DNA of 64,000 nt from Halobaculum litoreum (GTDB taxonomy: Archaea > Halobacteriota > Halobacteria > Halobacteriales > Haloferacaceae), in contig NZ_CP126156.1 of assembly GCF_030127125.1 (NCBI RefSeq), positions 1,240,001 to 1,304,000 of the forward strand. The letters are read 5' to 3'. Below are positions 45,315 to 55,484 of this stretch, one piece after another. The position numbers were made by a program, and so were the translations under genes. Each line of letters starts with the position of its first letter. Within the stretch, counting starts at the first letter, position 1. The notes under the pieces are model-generated. The model did not search any database. It saw only the letters and a program-made list of their open reading frames with translations, and had not been told where the DNA came from.

Positions 45315-47240
45315 TCACTTGAACCGGAACGTCTCGAGGTTCTTCGGCGCGAACGTCCGCATGTTGTAGTCGTGGTACAGCGCCGACGAGAGGTCCTGGA
45401 CGGAGCGCTCGTCGCCGTGGACACACAGCACCTTCTCCGGCCGCGGGTTCATCGTCTTCACGAAGTTCTCCAGCCCCTGGCGGTCCGCGTGGCCCGAGAA
45501 GCCGTCGACCGTCTCGACGTCCATCTTCAGCGTCAGCGTCGAGGTGCGGCCGCGGTCGTTGGGGTCCTGCACCGGGATCTCCTCCCAGCCGTTCTGGATG
45601 CGGCGGCCGAGCGTTCCCTGCGCTTGGTAGCCCACGAAGGTGAGCTGTGAGTTCTCCTCGGTCCCGAGGTGGCGCAGCCACGACATGATCGGGCCGCCGG
45701 TCACCATCCCCGAGGTCGAGAGGATGATACAGGGACCGCCGTCGGCGACCTCCTGGCGCTCCTCCTCGCCCCCGTCGATGTGGTTGAACTGGTCGGCGAG
45801 GAACGGGTTCTCGTCCTCGTGGAAGATCCGGTCGCGGAGGTCGTCGCGGAGGTACTCGGGGTAGGTGGTGTGGATCGCGGTCGCCTCCCAGATCATCCCG
45901 TCGAGGTGGACGGGCATCTCCGGGATCTTGTCGGTGCGCATCGCCTCCTCCAACACCATCATGATCTCCTGGGAGCGCCCGACGGCGAACGCCGGGATGA
46001 GCACCTTCCCGTCGCGCTCGTACGTCTCGTTGATCGTCTGGATCAGTTTGCGCTCGGAGTCCTCCTGGTCGGTCTGGTAGTCGTTGCGCCCGCCGTAGGT
46101 GGACTCCATCACGAGCGTCTCGACGCGCGGGAAGTCGTTGACCGCGCCGTTGAACAGGCGGGTGTCGTCGTAGTGGATGTCGCCGGAGAAGCAGACGTTG
46201 TACAGGCCGTCGCCGATGTGGAAGTGCGAGACGGCCGACCCGAGGATGTGGCCCGCGTTGTGGAACGTGAGCTTCACGTCGGGCGCGATGTCGGTCACGT
46301 CGCCGTACTCCAGCGGGATCGTGTGTTTGATCGCCTCGCGCACCTGCGCCGACTCGTACGGCGGCGTGCGCCCCTCCTTGCTCGCCACGTCGAGGTAGTC
46401 GAGCGTGAGCAGGCCCATCAGGTCCCGCGTCGGCTCCGTACAGTAGATCGGGCCGTCGTAGCCGTACTTGAACAGCAGCGGGATGAGCGCGGAGTGGTCG
46501 AGGTGGGCGTGCGTGAGCACGACCGCGTCGATGTTCTGCGCGCCCGCGCCGAGCGCCTCCGGCACCTGGAGGTACGGCACCTCGCCCTCGGCGCCGGGTT
46601 TGTCGCCGCAGTCGATGAGGACGCGCGTCTCGGCGGTGTTGAGGATGAAGGAGGCGCGACCGACCTCGCGGCAGCAGCCGAGGGTCGTGATGCGCACCCA
46701 CTGCTCGTCGGCCATCTCCTCGCGGTGGATGGTGCGGCCGACCCGCTCGAGGATGTCGCGGCGCTCCTCGCGCTCCTGTTTCAGGAAGTTCCGGACGTTC
46801 GAGACCGTGGAGGACTCGATGGGCGGGGTGCGGACGACCTCGGGGGTCCACCCGACCTCGCGGGTGATCTCCCGGAGGGTGGAGCCGCGGCGACCGATCA
46901 CCATGCCGGGCTTCTCGGCCTCGATGACGACCTCGCCGGTGTCCTCGTGGAAGTCGAGGTCGGTGACGCCGGCGTCCTCGGGGATGATCTCCTCGATCTT
47001 CGCCTGCGCCTCCCGGGGGTCCGAGAGGACGTCCGGGTGTGGCCGGACCGTGATACGCTTGCGGAGTTTCGAGGCGAGCCGTCGCACGAGGTCGCCGTTC
47101 TGGGCGAACTCCTTCGGGTGGCGCGTGTAGACGACCAGCTCCGGCCCCTCGTACTTCACGTCGGTGACGGAGACGTCGTTCGGGATCTCTGATTCGATCT
47201 GTGCTTTCGTCTGTTCCAGCTGTTTCTCGACTTGACTCAT
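45315..47240 (-). CDS. fttA: aCPSF1 / FttA beta-CASP ribonuclease
   Basis: This 641-aa archaeal CPSF73 homologue cleaves nascent RNA and drives transcription termination (FttA). It has an N-terminal pair of KH domains (about residues 1-145; GMVIGRRGSTLREI), a metallo-beta-lactamase core with HAHLDH at about 242, FSGDIHYDD at about 354, and a beta-CASP domain with MESTYGGRNDY, and SGHADRQG and HGDE toward the C-terminus. All metal ligands are present. Its ATG overlaps the stop of a 28-codon upstream ORF by 4 nt (see next). It is the last step in RNA 3'-end formation in archaea. Confidence 0.97.
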   Translation of the reverse strand: MSQVEKQLEQTKAQIESEIPNDVSVTDVKYEGPELVVYTRHPKEFAQNGDLVRRLASKLRKRITVRPHPDVLSDPREAQAKIEEIIPEDAGVTDLDFHEDTGEVVIEAEKPGMVIGRRGSTLREITREVGWTPEVVRTPPIESSTVSNVRNFLKQEREERRDILERVGRTIHREEMADEQWVRITTLGCCREVGRASFILNTAETRVLIDCGDKPGAEGEVPYLQVPEALGAGAQNIDAVVLTHAHLDHSALIPLLFKYGYDGPIYCTEPTRDLMGLLTLDYLDVASKEGRTPPYESAQVREAIKHTIPLEYGDVTDIAPDVKLTFHNAGHILGSAVSHFHIGDGLYNVCFSGDIHYDDTRLFNGAVNDFPRVETLVMESTYGGRNDYQTDQEDSERKLIQTINETYERDGKVLIPAFAVGRSQEIMMVLEEAMRTDKIPEMPVHLDGMIWEATAIHTTYPEYLRDDLRDRIFHEDENPFLADQFNHIDGGEEERQEVADGGPCIILSTSGMVTGGPIMSWLRHLGTEENSQLTFVGYQAQGTLGRRIQNGWEEIPVQDPNDRGRTSTLTLKMDVETVDGFSGHADRQGLENFVKTMNPRPEKVLCVHGDERSVQDLSSALYHDYNMRTFAPKNLETFRFK

Positions 47241-47323
47241 AACTGAAGGGATCGTCGCGGGTCCCGCGGGGCGCGGCTGTCGGACGCTACGCCCTCGGGT
47301 CGACTGTGAGTGGAAGACTGCAT
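47237..47323 (-). CDS. 28-aa upstream ORF overlapping the fttA start
   Basis: A 28-codon ORF (MQSSTHSRPEG...SLQL) ends in a TGA that overlaps the fttA ATG (ATGA), so ribosomes could pass from it into fttA. Its codons include TCT, ACT, AGT, GTA, CTT and TTA, rare in this GC-rich genome, which argues against chance yet does not prove translation. A TACAA-like box lies about 20-25 nt before its ATG at 47323. It might act as a leader controlling FttA amount; that is inference. Confidence 0.4.
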   Translation of the reverse strand: MQSSTHSRPEGVASDSRAPRDPRRSLQL

Positions 47324-47400
47324 GAGTACGGGAGGCTCCGTTGTAGCTGCCCGAGGTGGGCGACGGAAAACCCGCTTACTCCCCCGTATTCCGTCCGTGT

Positions 47401-47407
47401 TATAAAA
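47401..47407 (+). promoter_or_regulatory. Strong TATA box (TATAAAA)
   Basis: TATAAAA at 47401 is the best TATA match in the window. It lies about 45 nt before the ATG at 47450, implying a 5' UTR of about 20 nt for the plus-strand gene. The divergent fttA upstream ORF lies on the other side. Confidence 0.6.
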
Positions 47408-47449
47408 CCCTTCGCAAACCACTACCGCACGCCGGCCCGAACGGCGCCC

Positions 47450-47965
47450 ATGCGACTCACACCCGCCGCCGTCGCGGCCGAACGCGACCGCCTGCGCGAC
47501 CGCGCCCCCGTCGTCGTCCCCCTGCTCAACGACACACGCGCCGCCCTGGGCGAGTTGTTCGACACCGACGTCGGCGCCGTGAGCGACGAGGCGTACCGCC
47601 GGGAGGTGGACACCGTGTTCGCCGACGGCGACCGCGCGGTCAACGTCGCCGCGCTGGCCGGACTGCTCCGCGAGTTGGACGTCGAGGGGGACTACCCGGG
47701 GTTCGTCGTCGACGAGCTGCTCGGTCGCCGGCTCGCGGCGACGGTCGCCGGCGGCCAGCCGCTGGCGCTGCTCGCCGAGGCGACGTTCCACGTCGCGGAC
47801 ACCCGGACCCACGGCGGCCCCGACGAGCCGGCGGGCGTGGACGACCTCGACGCCGCGCTCGCGGCCGGGTTCCAGACGCGGCTCCCCGGCTGGTCGTGGC
47901 GCGAGACGCCGAGCCCGTTCGCCGTCGAACCGACCGAGCCCACCGGGAGGGGACGCGACGAGTGA
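47450..47965 (+). CDS. Conserved haloarchaeal protein, unknown
   Basis: This 171-aa soluble protein has a helical N-terminal half (MRLTPAAVAAERDRLRDRAPVVVPLLNDTRAALGELF) and a middle ALAGLLRELDVEGDYPGFVVDELLGRRLA. I know no family name. The short C-terminal segment is rich in Pro and acidic residues. The start at ATG 47450 leaves about 20 nt of leader after its TATA box. It stands between fttA and proS, each with its own promoter. Confidence 0.62.
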   Translation: MRLTPAAVAAERDRLRDRAPVVVPLLNDTRAALGELFDTDVGAVSDEAYRREVDTVFADGDRAVNVAALAGLLRELDVEGDYPGFVVDELLGRRLAATVAGGQPLALLAEATFHVADTRTHGGPDEPAGVDDLDAALAAGFQTRLPGWSWRETPSPFAVEPTEPTGRGRDE

Positions 47966-48181
47966 GCCGGCCGGCCGCGGAGCCGCCCTCGGACGTCACG
48001 GCGTGGCACGGCCGGGGAAGGTTCATGCCCGCGCGGTCGCTCGTATCGGTCGTGAACGCGTCCGCCCGACCCCGTGTTCGCTCGCCGTTCCCGCCGCGTG
48101 GCGCGTAGCCACGCAACCCCTTCTCACCCCGCGGCCGACCGAACGCACCGAGTTTAAGACGGCAGTCACACATCGACGCAT
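47966..48181. promoter_or_regulatory. Gap with the proS promoter
   Basis: This 216-bp gap holds a TTTAAG box at 48153-48158, 24-29 nt before the proS ATG, the normal leaderless spacing. I see no other gene in it. Confidence 0.5.
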
Positions 48182-49675
48182 ATGAGCGAACACGAATCCG
48201 CCGACTCCGACGCACAGGAGTTGGGGGTCACGAAGTCGAAGGAGTACGAGACCGGCGAGTGGTACGCCGAGGTGGTCCAGAAGGCGAAGCTGGCGAGCTA
48301 CGCCCCCGAGGGGATGTCCGGGTTCATCGTCACCCGGCCGCGCGGCTACGCGCTGTGGGAGCGCCTCCAGAACTTCCTCGACGCGAAGTTCAAGGCGACC
48401 GGCGCGCAGAACGCCTACTTCCCCCTGTTCATCCCCGAGTCGTACCTCGAGGCCGAGAAGGACATCGTCGAGGGGTTCGACCCCGAGGTCGCGTGGGTGA
48501 CGCAGGGCGGCCACGAGGAGCTGGAGGAGCGCCTCGCGGTCCGGCCCACCTCCGAGTCGATCATCGCCCCCTACATGTCCCAGTGGGTGCGCAGCCACCG
48601 CGACCTCCCCCTCAAGCTCAACCAGTGGTGTTCGGTCGTGCGCTGGGAGGCGACGGACACGAAGCCGTTCTTCCGCACGAAGGAGTTCCTCTGGCAGGAG
48701 GGCCACACCGCCCACGCCACCCGCGACGACGCGTGGGACGAGACGATGACCCGCCTCGACCAGTACGAGTCCGCCTACCGCGACTTCCTCGCGATCCCCG
48801 TGCTCCGCGGACAGAAGCCCGACCACGACAAGTTCCCCGGCGCCGACACCACGACGACCGTCGAGGCGCTGATGCCCGACGGCAAGTCCGTGCAGGGCGG
48901 CACCTCCCACTACCTCGGGACGAGCTTCGCGGAGGCGTTCGACATCACGTTCTCCGACGAGGACGAGGCCGAGCGCGTCGCCCACACCACCTCGTGGGGG
49001 CTGTCGTGGCGCGCGCTCGGCGCGCTGATCATGACCCACTCCGACGACCAGGGGCTCGTGCTCCCCCCCACCGTCGCGCCCACGCAGGTCGCCATCGTCC
49101 CCATCTGGCAGGAGGACACGAAAGACGAGGTGCTGGAGTACGCCGAGGGCGTCGCCGAGGAGCTGGAGGCGGCGGGCGTCCGCGTCGAACTCGACGACCG
49201 CGACACGCGCAATCCCGGCTTCAAGTTCAACGAACACGAGCTCAACGGCGTCCCCGTCCGCTTCGAGATCGGCCCCTACGAGGTCGAGGACGACGAGGTC
49301 ACCGTGGTCCACCGCCCCGACGGCGAGGAGGCGACCGTCGACCGCGACGACATCGCAGACACGACCCGGGAGCACCTCGACGAGGTGTACGCCAAGCTGT
49401 ATGCCGCCGCCGAGGAGAACCTCGAGGGCGAGGTGCGCGAGGCCGACTCGCGCAACGAGATCCTCGGCACCATCGGCCAACACGGCGGCTACGTGAAGGC
49501 GCCGTGGTGCGGGGACGAGGCGTGCGAGGCCGAGGTCAAAGACCAGATCGCCGCCGAGATCGTGATGGTCCCCTTCGAGGACGAGGACGACCTCCACGGC
49601 GGCGACCACGACGAGACGTGCGCGGTGTGCGACGACGACGCCGCCCGGACCGCGTACTTCGCGAAGTCGTACTGA
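48182..49675 (+). CDS. proS: Prolyl-tRNA synthetase, archaeal/eukaryote-type
   Basis: This 497-aa class II enzyme charges tRNA-Pro. Class II motif 1 is near PRGYALWERLQNFLD, motif 2 is RWEATDTKPFFRTKEFLWQEGHTAH, and motif 3 is near WGLSWRALGALIMTHSDDQG. The anticodon-binding domain runs from about 285, followed by an archaeal-type C-terminal zinc domain with CGDEAC and CAVC and the typical terminal Tyr (AYFAKSY). The bacterial editing insert is absent. Length is normal. Confidence 0.97.
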   Translation: MSEHESADSDAQELGVTKSKEYETGEWYAEVVQKAKLASYAPEGMSGFIVTRPRGYALWERLQNFLDAKFKATGAQNAYFPLFIPESYLEAEKDIVEGFDPEVAWVTQGGHEELEERLAVRPTSESIIAPYMSQWVRSHRDLPLKLNQWCSVVRWEATDTKPFFRTKEFLWQEGHTAHATRDDAWDETMTRLDQYESAYRDFLAIPVLRGQKPDHDKFPGADTTTTVEALMPDGKSVQGGTSHYLGTSFAEAFDITFSDEDEAERVAHTTSWGLSWRALGALIMTHSDDQGLVLPPTVAPTQVAIVPIWQEDTKDEVLEYAEGVAEELEAAGVRVELDDRDTRNPGFKFNEHELNGVPVRFEIGPYEVEDDEVTVVHRPDGEEATVDRDDIADTTREHLDEVYAKLYAAAEENLEGEVREADSRNEILGTIGQHGGYVKAPWCGDEACEAEVKDQIAAEIVMVPFEDEDDLHGGDHDETCAVCDDDAARTAYFAKSY

Positions 49676-49796
49676 GCTGTCGACCGCCGCGGCGCCGTTC
49701 CTTCTCCGGGATCGCTACTCGGATCCGAGTCCGTACGAGCCGTCCGCCGGTTCCGATCCTTCACGGTCGTCCGAAAGGATAGGGACATCCTGTAAC

Positions 49797-49847
49797 ACCC
49801 TTATATGGCAATAACACACCCTTAGCCGTTTAGGGTCAACCCTTTAC
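49797..49847 (+). promoter_or_regulatory. Three ACCCTT repeats at exact 21-bp spacing, gltB promoter
   Basis: ACCCTT occurs at 49797, 49818 and 49839, precisely 21 bp (two DNA turns) apart, so the copies face one side of the helix. The first two extend to ACACCCTTA. The third overlaps the TTTAC box 24-28 nt before the gltB ATG and is part of a small inverted repeat (AGGGT-CA-ACCCT). A phased array over the TATA box suggests a regulator binding site, perhaps for nitrogen control. No known factor is claimed. Confidence 0.55.
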
Positions 49848-49870
49848 CCGGGTGGCCAGAACTGTCACAC

Positions 49871-52800
49871 ATGACTGAGTCGGACGTGTCGGCGCGCGTC
49901 GAGGGCCTGGCGGACCCCGACGACGAGCGCTCGAACTGCGGTGTGGGCGCCGTCGTCGACCTCGACGGCGGGCGGTCCCACGAGGTGGTATCGGACGCGC
50001 TCGAGCTGTTGGAGAACCTCGAGCATCGGGGAACGACGGGGGCCGAGCAGAACACCGGCGACGGCGCCGGGATCATGGTCGAGCGACCGGACGGGTTCTT
50101 CGAGGCGGTCGTCGGCGACCTCCCCGAGACGTACGCCGTCGCGTCGCTGTTCATGCCGACCGACGACGCCGCCCGCGGCGACGTAGAGCACCTGTTCGAG
50201 GAGACGCTCGCGGAGCACGACCTCGACGTGGTCGCGTGGCGCGACGTGCCGACGGACGCCGACGGCGCGAACCTCGGGCAGACGGCGCTGGACTCCGAGC
50301 CGGACGTGTGGCAGGCGTTCGTCGCGCCCGCCGACGGCACGGACCTCGACGAGGAGGCGTTCGACCGACGGCTGTACGTCGCTCGACGGGCGGTGGAGTC
50401 GGCCGCCGGGGACGTCGCCGGCGGCGAGCGCTTCTACGTCTGCTCGCTCGACCGCCAGCGCGTCGTGTACAAGGGGCTGTTGAAGGCCGACCAGATCGAC
50501 GCCTACTACCCCGACCTGCGCGACGACCGGCTCACCTCCGGCGTCGCGCTCGTCCACGCCCGCTTCTCGACGAACACCCTCGGCGCGTGGCACCTCGCGC
50601 ACCCGTACCGCAACGTCGTCCACAACGGGGAGTTCAACACCATCCAGGGGAACGTCAACTGGATGCGCGCCCGCCAGTCGGATCTGGCCGACGGCGGCTT
50701 CGGCGACGACGAGCTCGACGCGGTGCGCCCGATCATCTCGGACCCGAACCAGTCGGACACGGCCTCCGTGGACGAGACGCTCGACCTGCTCCTCAACGGC
50801 GGCCGCGAGCTCCCGCACGCCCTGCGGATGATGATCCCCGAGGCGTACCGCGAGGACGAGGCGATGGACGAGGAGCGCCGCGACTTCTACGACTACCACG
50901 CCTCGCTCGTCGAGCCGTGGGACGGCCCCGCGCTCGTCATCGGCTTCGACGGCGACCGCGTCGCGGGCGTCCTCGACCGCAACGGCCTGCGCCCGTGTCG
51001 CTACGACGTGACGACGGACAACCGTCTCGTGATGGGGAGCGAGGTCGGCGCGCTCGAACACGACCCCGGGGACGTACGCGAGCGCGGCCGCCTCCGCCCG
51101 GGCGAGACGTTCGTCGCCGACCGCACGGAGGGGCGGGTCCTCGACGACGAGGAGGTGTTCGCCGACCTCACCGACGAGCGGTACGGCGAGTGGGTCGACG
51201 CCGAACAGCGCGACCTCGCGGCCGTCACGGCCGCGGCCGACCCGTCGCCGGAGACGGGGCCAGACGACGACCTGCGGAGCAAGCAGGCGGCCTTCGGCTA
51301 CACGACCGACCAGCTGAACCACCTCATCGGCCCGATGGCCGAACAGGGGAAGGACCCGGTCGGCTCGATGGGCGACGACACGCCGCTGTCCGTCCTCTCG
51401 GAGTTCGACCGCCCGCTGTTCACCTACTTCAAGCAGCTGTTCGCGCAGGTGTCGAACCCGCCGATCGACTACATCCGCGAGGAGCTGGTCACGTCGATGG
51501 AGACGCGGCTGGGCCCCCAGCGCAACCTCCTCGGCGAGACGCCCGAACACGCCCGGCAGGTCGTCAACGACTCGCCGGTGCTGACGGAGGCGGAGACGGC
51601 GACGCTCCGCAACGTGGGCGATGCGACCACCGGCGCACTCACGTCGGTCACGCTGGACATGACGTTCGACCCGGCCGACTCCTTGCAGGACGCCGTCGAG
51701 ACGCTCCGCGCGGACGCCGCGGAGGCCGTCCGCGCGGGCGCCGACGTGCTCGTCCTCTCGGACCGCGGGATGGGCCCCGACCGGCTCCACGTGCCGAGCC
51801 TGCTGGCGACGGGCGCGGTCCACCACCACCTCGTGCGCGAGGGGCTGCGCGCCCGCGCCGGCCTCGTCGTGGAGTCGGGCGACCCGCGGGAGGTCCACCA
51901 CGTCGCGTGTCTCGTCGGCTACGGCGCCGGCGCGGTGTGTCCGTACCTCGCGTACGACACCGTCCGCGACATCGTCGCCGGGCCCGACGGCGCCGACGAG
52001 GACGAGGCGCTGGCCGCCTACCGCGCGGCGCTGGAGCAGGGGCTGCTGAAGACGATGGCGAAGATGGGGATCTCGACGGTCGAGTCGTACCAGGGCGCAC
52101 AGATCTTCGAGGCGGTCGGCCTCGACTCCGGCCTCGTGCGCGAGTACTTCGAGGGCACCGAGATCCGGACCGAGGGGATCGGCCTCCCGGAGATCGAGTC
52201 GGACCTGCGCGACCGCTACGACGTCGGCTTCGGCGAGGACCCGAAGCTGGAGACGCAAGGCGAGTACGAGCACCGCTCGACGGGGATCAAACACGGCTGG
52301 AACCCCCACTCGGTGAACGCGCTCCACCGCGCGGTGCGCGAGGGCGACCGGGAGGCGTGGGACGAGTTCGCCGCGCAGGTGAACGACCCCGACACGCCCG
52401 CGGAACTGCGGAACCTCCTCGACATCGGCAACGACCGCGACCCGATCCCGGTCGAGGAGGTCGAGCCCGTCGCCGACATCGCCAAGCGCTTCTCGACGGC
52501 CGCGATGAGCCTCGGGAGCCTCTCGCCGGAGCAACACGAGAACAACGCGATCGCGATGAACCGGCTGGGCGCGAAGGCCAACACCGGCGAGGGCGGCGAG
52601 CCGCCCGAGCGCTTCGACACCGAGCGGAACTGCAGCGTGAAGCAGGTCGCCTCGGGGCGCTTCGGCGTCACGTCGAACTACCTCACGAGCGCCGACGAGA
52701 TCCAGATCAAGATGGCGCAAGGGTCGAAGCCGGGGGAGGGCGGCCACCTCCCCGGCGCGAAGGTGAACGAGTACATCGCCCACGTGCGCTACTCGACGCC

Positions 52801-54416
52801 CGGCGTCGGCCTCATCTCGCCGCCGCCGCTGCACGACATCTACTCCATCGAGGACCTCAAACAGCTCATCTACGACCTGAAGGCCGCCAACCCGGAGGCC
52901 GACATCAACGTGAAGCTCGTCTCGGAGGCCGGCATCGGCACCATCGCCGCCGGCGTCGCGAAGGCCGAAGCCGACGTGGTCCACATCTCGGGCCACTCCG
53001 GCGGGACCGGTGCGTCGCCGAAGACCTCGATCAAGAACGCCGGCCTGCCGTGGGAGCTGGGCGTCGCAGAGGCGAACCAGATGCTCCGGGCGACGGGCCT
53101 GCGCGACCGGATCACCGTCACGACCGACGGCGGGCTGAAGACCGGGCGCGACGTCGCGGTGGCGGCCCTGCTGGGCGCCGAGGAGTACGCGTTCGGGACG
53201 GCCGCGCTCGTCTCCTCGGGCTGTGTGATGGCCCGGCAGTGCCACCAGAACACCTGTCCGGTGGGCGTCGCCACCCAGCGCGAGGACCTCCGCGACCGCT
53301 TCCCGGGCGAGCCCGAGCACGTCATCAACTACATGCAGTTCATCGCGCAGGAGCTGCGCGAGATCATGGCCGAGTTGGGCTTCGAGACGGTCGACGAGAT
53401 GGTCGGCCGTGTCGACTGCCTCTCCCAGCGCGATGTCGACCACCCGAAGGCGAAACGGCTCGACCTGTCGGCGCTCGTCGCCGAGCCGGGCGACGACGGC
53501 CCGCGCCACAAGGTGCGCGAGCAGGACCACGCCGACCTCGACGAGGCGCTCGACTGGGACCTGCTCGACGAACTCGGCGACGCCATCGAGCGCGGCGAGC
53601 CGGCCGCCCTCTCGGCGGACGTCGACAACACGGACCGGGCGGTGGGCGCGACCCTCTCCAACCGCATCTCGCGAGCCCACGGCGAGGACGGTCTCCCCGC
53701 CGGGTCGCTGGACCTGGACTTCCGCGGCGAGGCGGGCCAGTCGTTCGGCGCGTTCCTTGCCGACGGCGTCGACGCCCACCTCGTGGGCGCCGCCAACGAC
53801 TACGTCGGCAAGGGGCTGTCGGGCGGCACGGTCGTCGTCCAGACGCCCGCCGACGCCGCGTTCGACGCCGACGAGAACATCCTGATCGGCAACGTCGCGC
53901 TGTACGGCGCCACCGCCGGCGAGGCGTACGTCAACGGGATGGCGGGCGAGCGCTTCGCCGTGCGCAACTCCGGCGTGAAGGCCGTCGTCGAGGGGGTCGG
54001 CGACCACGGCTGCGAGTACATGACCGGCGGCGTCGTCGCGGTGTTGGGCGAGGTCGGCCGGAACTTCGCCGCGGGGATGTCCGGGGGCGTCGCGTACGTC
54101 CACGACCCTGACGACGAACTCGCGGCGAAGACGAACCGCGGGATGGTGAGCCTCGCCGACGAGCTCACCGACCAGGACGAGGCGATGCTGCGGCGCCTCG
54201 TCGAGAACCACCTCGCGCGCACCGACAGCGAGCGCGCCCGCGAACTGCTCGCCGACTGGGAGACGGTCGTCTCCGAGTTCACGCGCGTCCTCCCGGACGC
54301 CTACGCGGAGGTCATCGCGGAGGGGCGCGGCGACGACGTCCGCGAGGAGCGCCCGAGGCGGCGGACGGCGGCGCCGCCCCGCGGAGTTCGGCGCGGGCGT
54401 CGCGAGCGACGACTGA
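49871..54416 (+). CDS. gltB: Glutamate synthase large subunit (ferredoxin/NAD(P)H type), 3' frameshifts
   Basis: GltB makes two glutamates from glutamine and 2-oxoglutarate. Here the N-terminal class II amidotransferase has its catalytic Cys at about 23 (SNCGVGAV), followed by a central domain, the FMN-binding synthase domain with GGTGASPKTSIKNAGLPWELG, the 3Fe-4S cysteines C1118, C1124 and C1129, and a C-terminal beta-helix. The reading frame leaves the family near 54350. Two one-base deletions (near 54349-54352 and in the C4 run 54377-54380) repair it to ...EEFLPEAAD-type ending with ASDD and a stop at 54414-54416 (about 1515 aa). Read unrepaired, it would run 600 bp into mch. Confidence 0.92.
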
Positions 54417-54511
54417 CGCGAGGGCGACGTCGGGAGCCCTCGACGACACCGTCGCCGGCAGGTCACCGACTCGACCGTGGGGAGCGGAGCGAGCGGCTCG
54501 ACAAGACCGAG

Positions 54512-54517
54512 TTTAAC
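54512..54517 (+). promoter_or_regulatory. mch TATA box
   Basis: TTTAAC lies 24-29 nt before the mch ATG at 54541, a clear leaderless-type promoter placed after the repaired gltB stop. It also supports gltB ending before mch. Confidence 0.6.
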
Positions 54518-54540
54518 CCACAGGCCGTCCAACCCCGCCC

Positions 54541-55476
54541 ATGGACAGCCTCAATCGCATGGCGGTGGAGTTGGTCGACGAGGCGCTCGACTTCGCGGAC
54601 GAACTCAACATCGCGGGCTACGAACTCGACTCGGGCGCGACCGTCGTCGACTTCGGCGTCGAGGCGGACGGCGGCCTCGAGGCGGGGCTCCTGCTCGCGG
54701 AGATCCAGACGGCGGGCCTCGCCACCCTCCAGAGCGGGATGGGTCGCGTCGACGGGTCGCCGACGCCGTACGTCGAACTCACGACCGACCACCCGGGCGT
54801 CGCCCTCCTCGGCTGCCAGAAGGCGGGGTGGGAGTTGGACCTGCCCGGGTTCGCCGGGCTCGGGTCGGGTCCCGCCCGCGCGCTCGTCGGCGAGGAACGG
54901 GAGTTCCAGGCGCTGGGTTACTACGACGAGTTCGACCTCACGGTGCTGTGTGTCGAGAGCACGACCCTCCCCGGCGACGACGTGGTCGAGCACGTCGCCG
55001 AGACGGCCAACGTGAACGAACCCGCCGTCTTCCTCCCGACGACCGCGCTCGGCTCCACGGCGGGGAGCGTCACCGCGGCCGCGCGCGCCGCGGAGCTGGC
55101 GGTGTTCCGCCTGTTCGAGCTGGGGTACGACCCGGAACACCTCAAATCGGTCGCCGGGTCGGCGCCGGTCGCCCCCGTCAGCTACGACGAGACCGAGGCG
55201 ATGGGGCGGACCAACGACGCGCTGGCGTACGGCGGCGAGGTGCACCTCACCGTGAGCGAGGACTTCGACCGCTTCGACGAGGTGCCCTCCAGCGCCACCG
55301 ACGAGTACGGCCGGCCGTTCGCGGAGGTGTTCGCCGACGCGGACTACGACTTCTACGAGGTCGACGAGGCCGTGTTCGCCCCCGCCGCCGTCACCGTCGA
55401 CGTGCTCGACGGGCCCACCTACGCGCTGGGCGACACCCGCGAGGACCTGCTGGCGGAGTCGTTCGACTACCAGTAG
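54541..55476 (+). CDS. mch: Methenyltetrahydromethanopterin cyclohydrolase
   Basis: This 311-aa enzyme interconverts N5-formyl- and N5,N10-methenyl-tetrahydropterin in C1 transfer. Family blocks are MAVELVDEALDFADELNI, the GCQKAGWELD region, and TTLPGDDVVEHVAETANVNEPAVFLPTTALGSTAGSV, with the final EAVFAPAAVTVDVL. Methanogens use it with H4MPT; haloarchaea keep the gene, probably with a related pterin or folate. The MptA gene at the other end of the window fits. It is followed after 8 bp by a small gene of unknown role. Confidence 0.94.
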   Translation: MDSLNRMAVELVDEALDFADELNIAGYELDSGATVVDFGVEADGGLEAGLLLAEIQTAGLATLQSGMGRVDGSPTPYVELTTDHPGVALLGCQKAGWELDLPGFAGLGSGPARALVGEEREFQALGYYDEFDLTVLCVESTTLPGDDVVEHVAETANVNEPAVFLPTTALGSTAGSVTAAARAAELAVFRLFELGYDPEHLKSVAGSAPVAPVSYDETEAMGRTNDALAYGGEVHLTVSEDFDRFDEVPSSATDEYGRPFAEVFADADYDFYEVDEAVFAPAAVTVDVLDGPTYALGDTREDLLAESFDYQ

Positions 55477-55484
55477 GCCGCGGC

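Noticed and set aside
49865..54532. A very long open frame antisense to gltB (over 1500 codons)
   Set aside because: High GC removes stop codons from other frames; the product is Val/Arg/Gly/Asp-rich with no motifs, while gltB on the other strand has all family residues.
54417..55015. GltB extended with a Ser/Arg-rich tail into mch
   Set aside because: The extension runs out of frame through a clear mch gene and results from two missing bases at the gltB 3' end.
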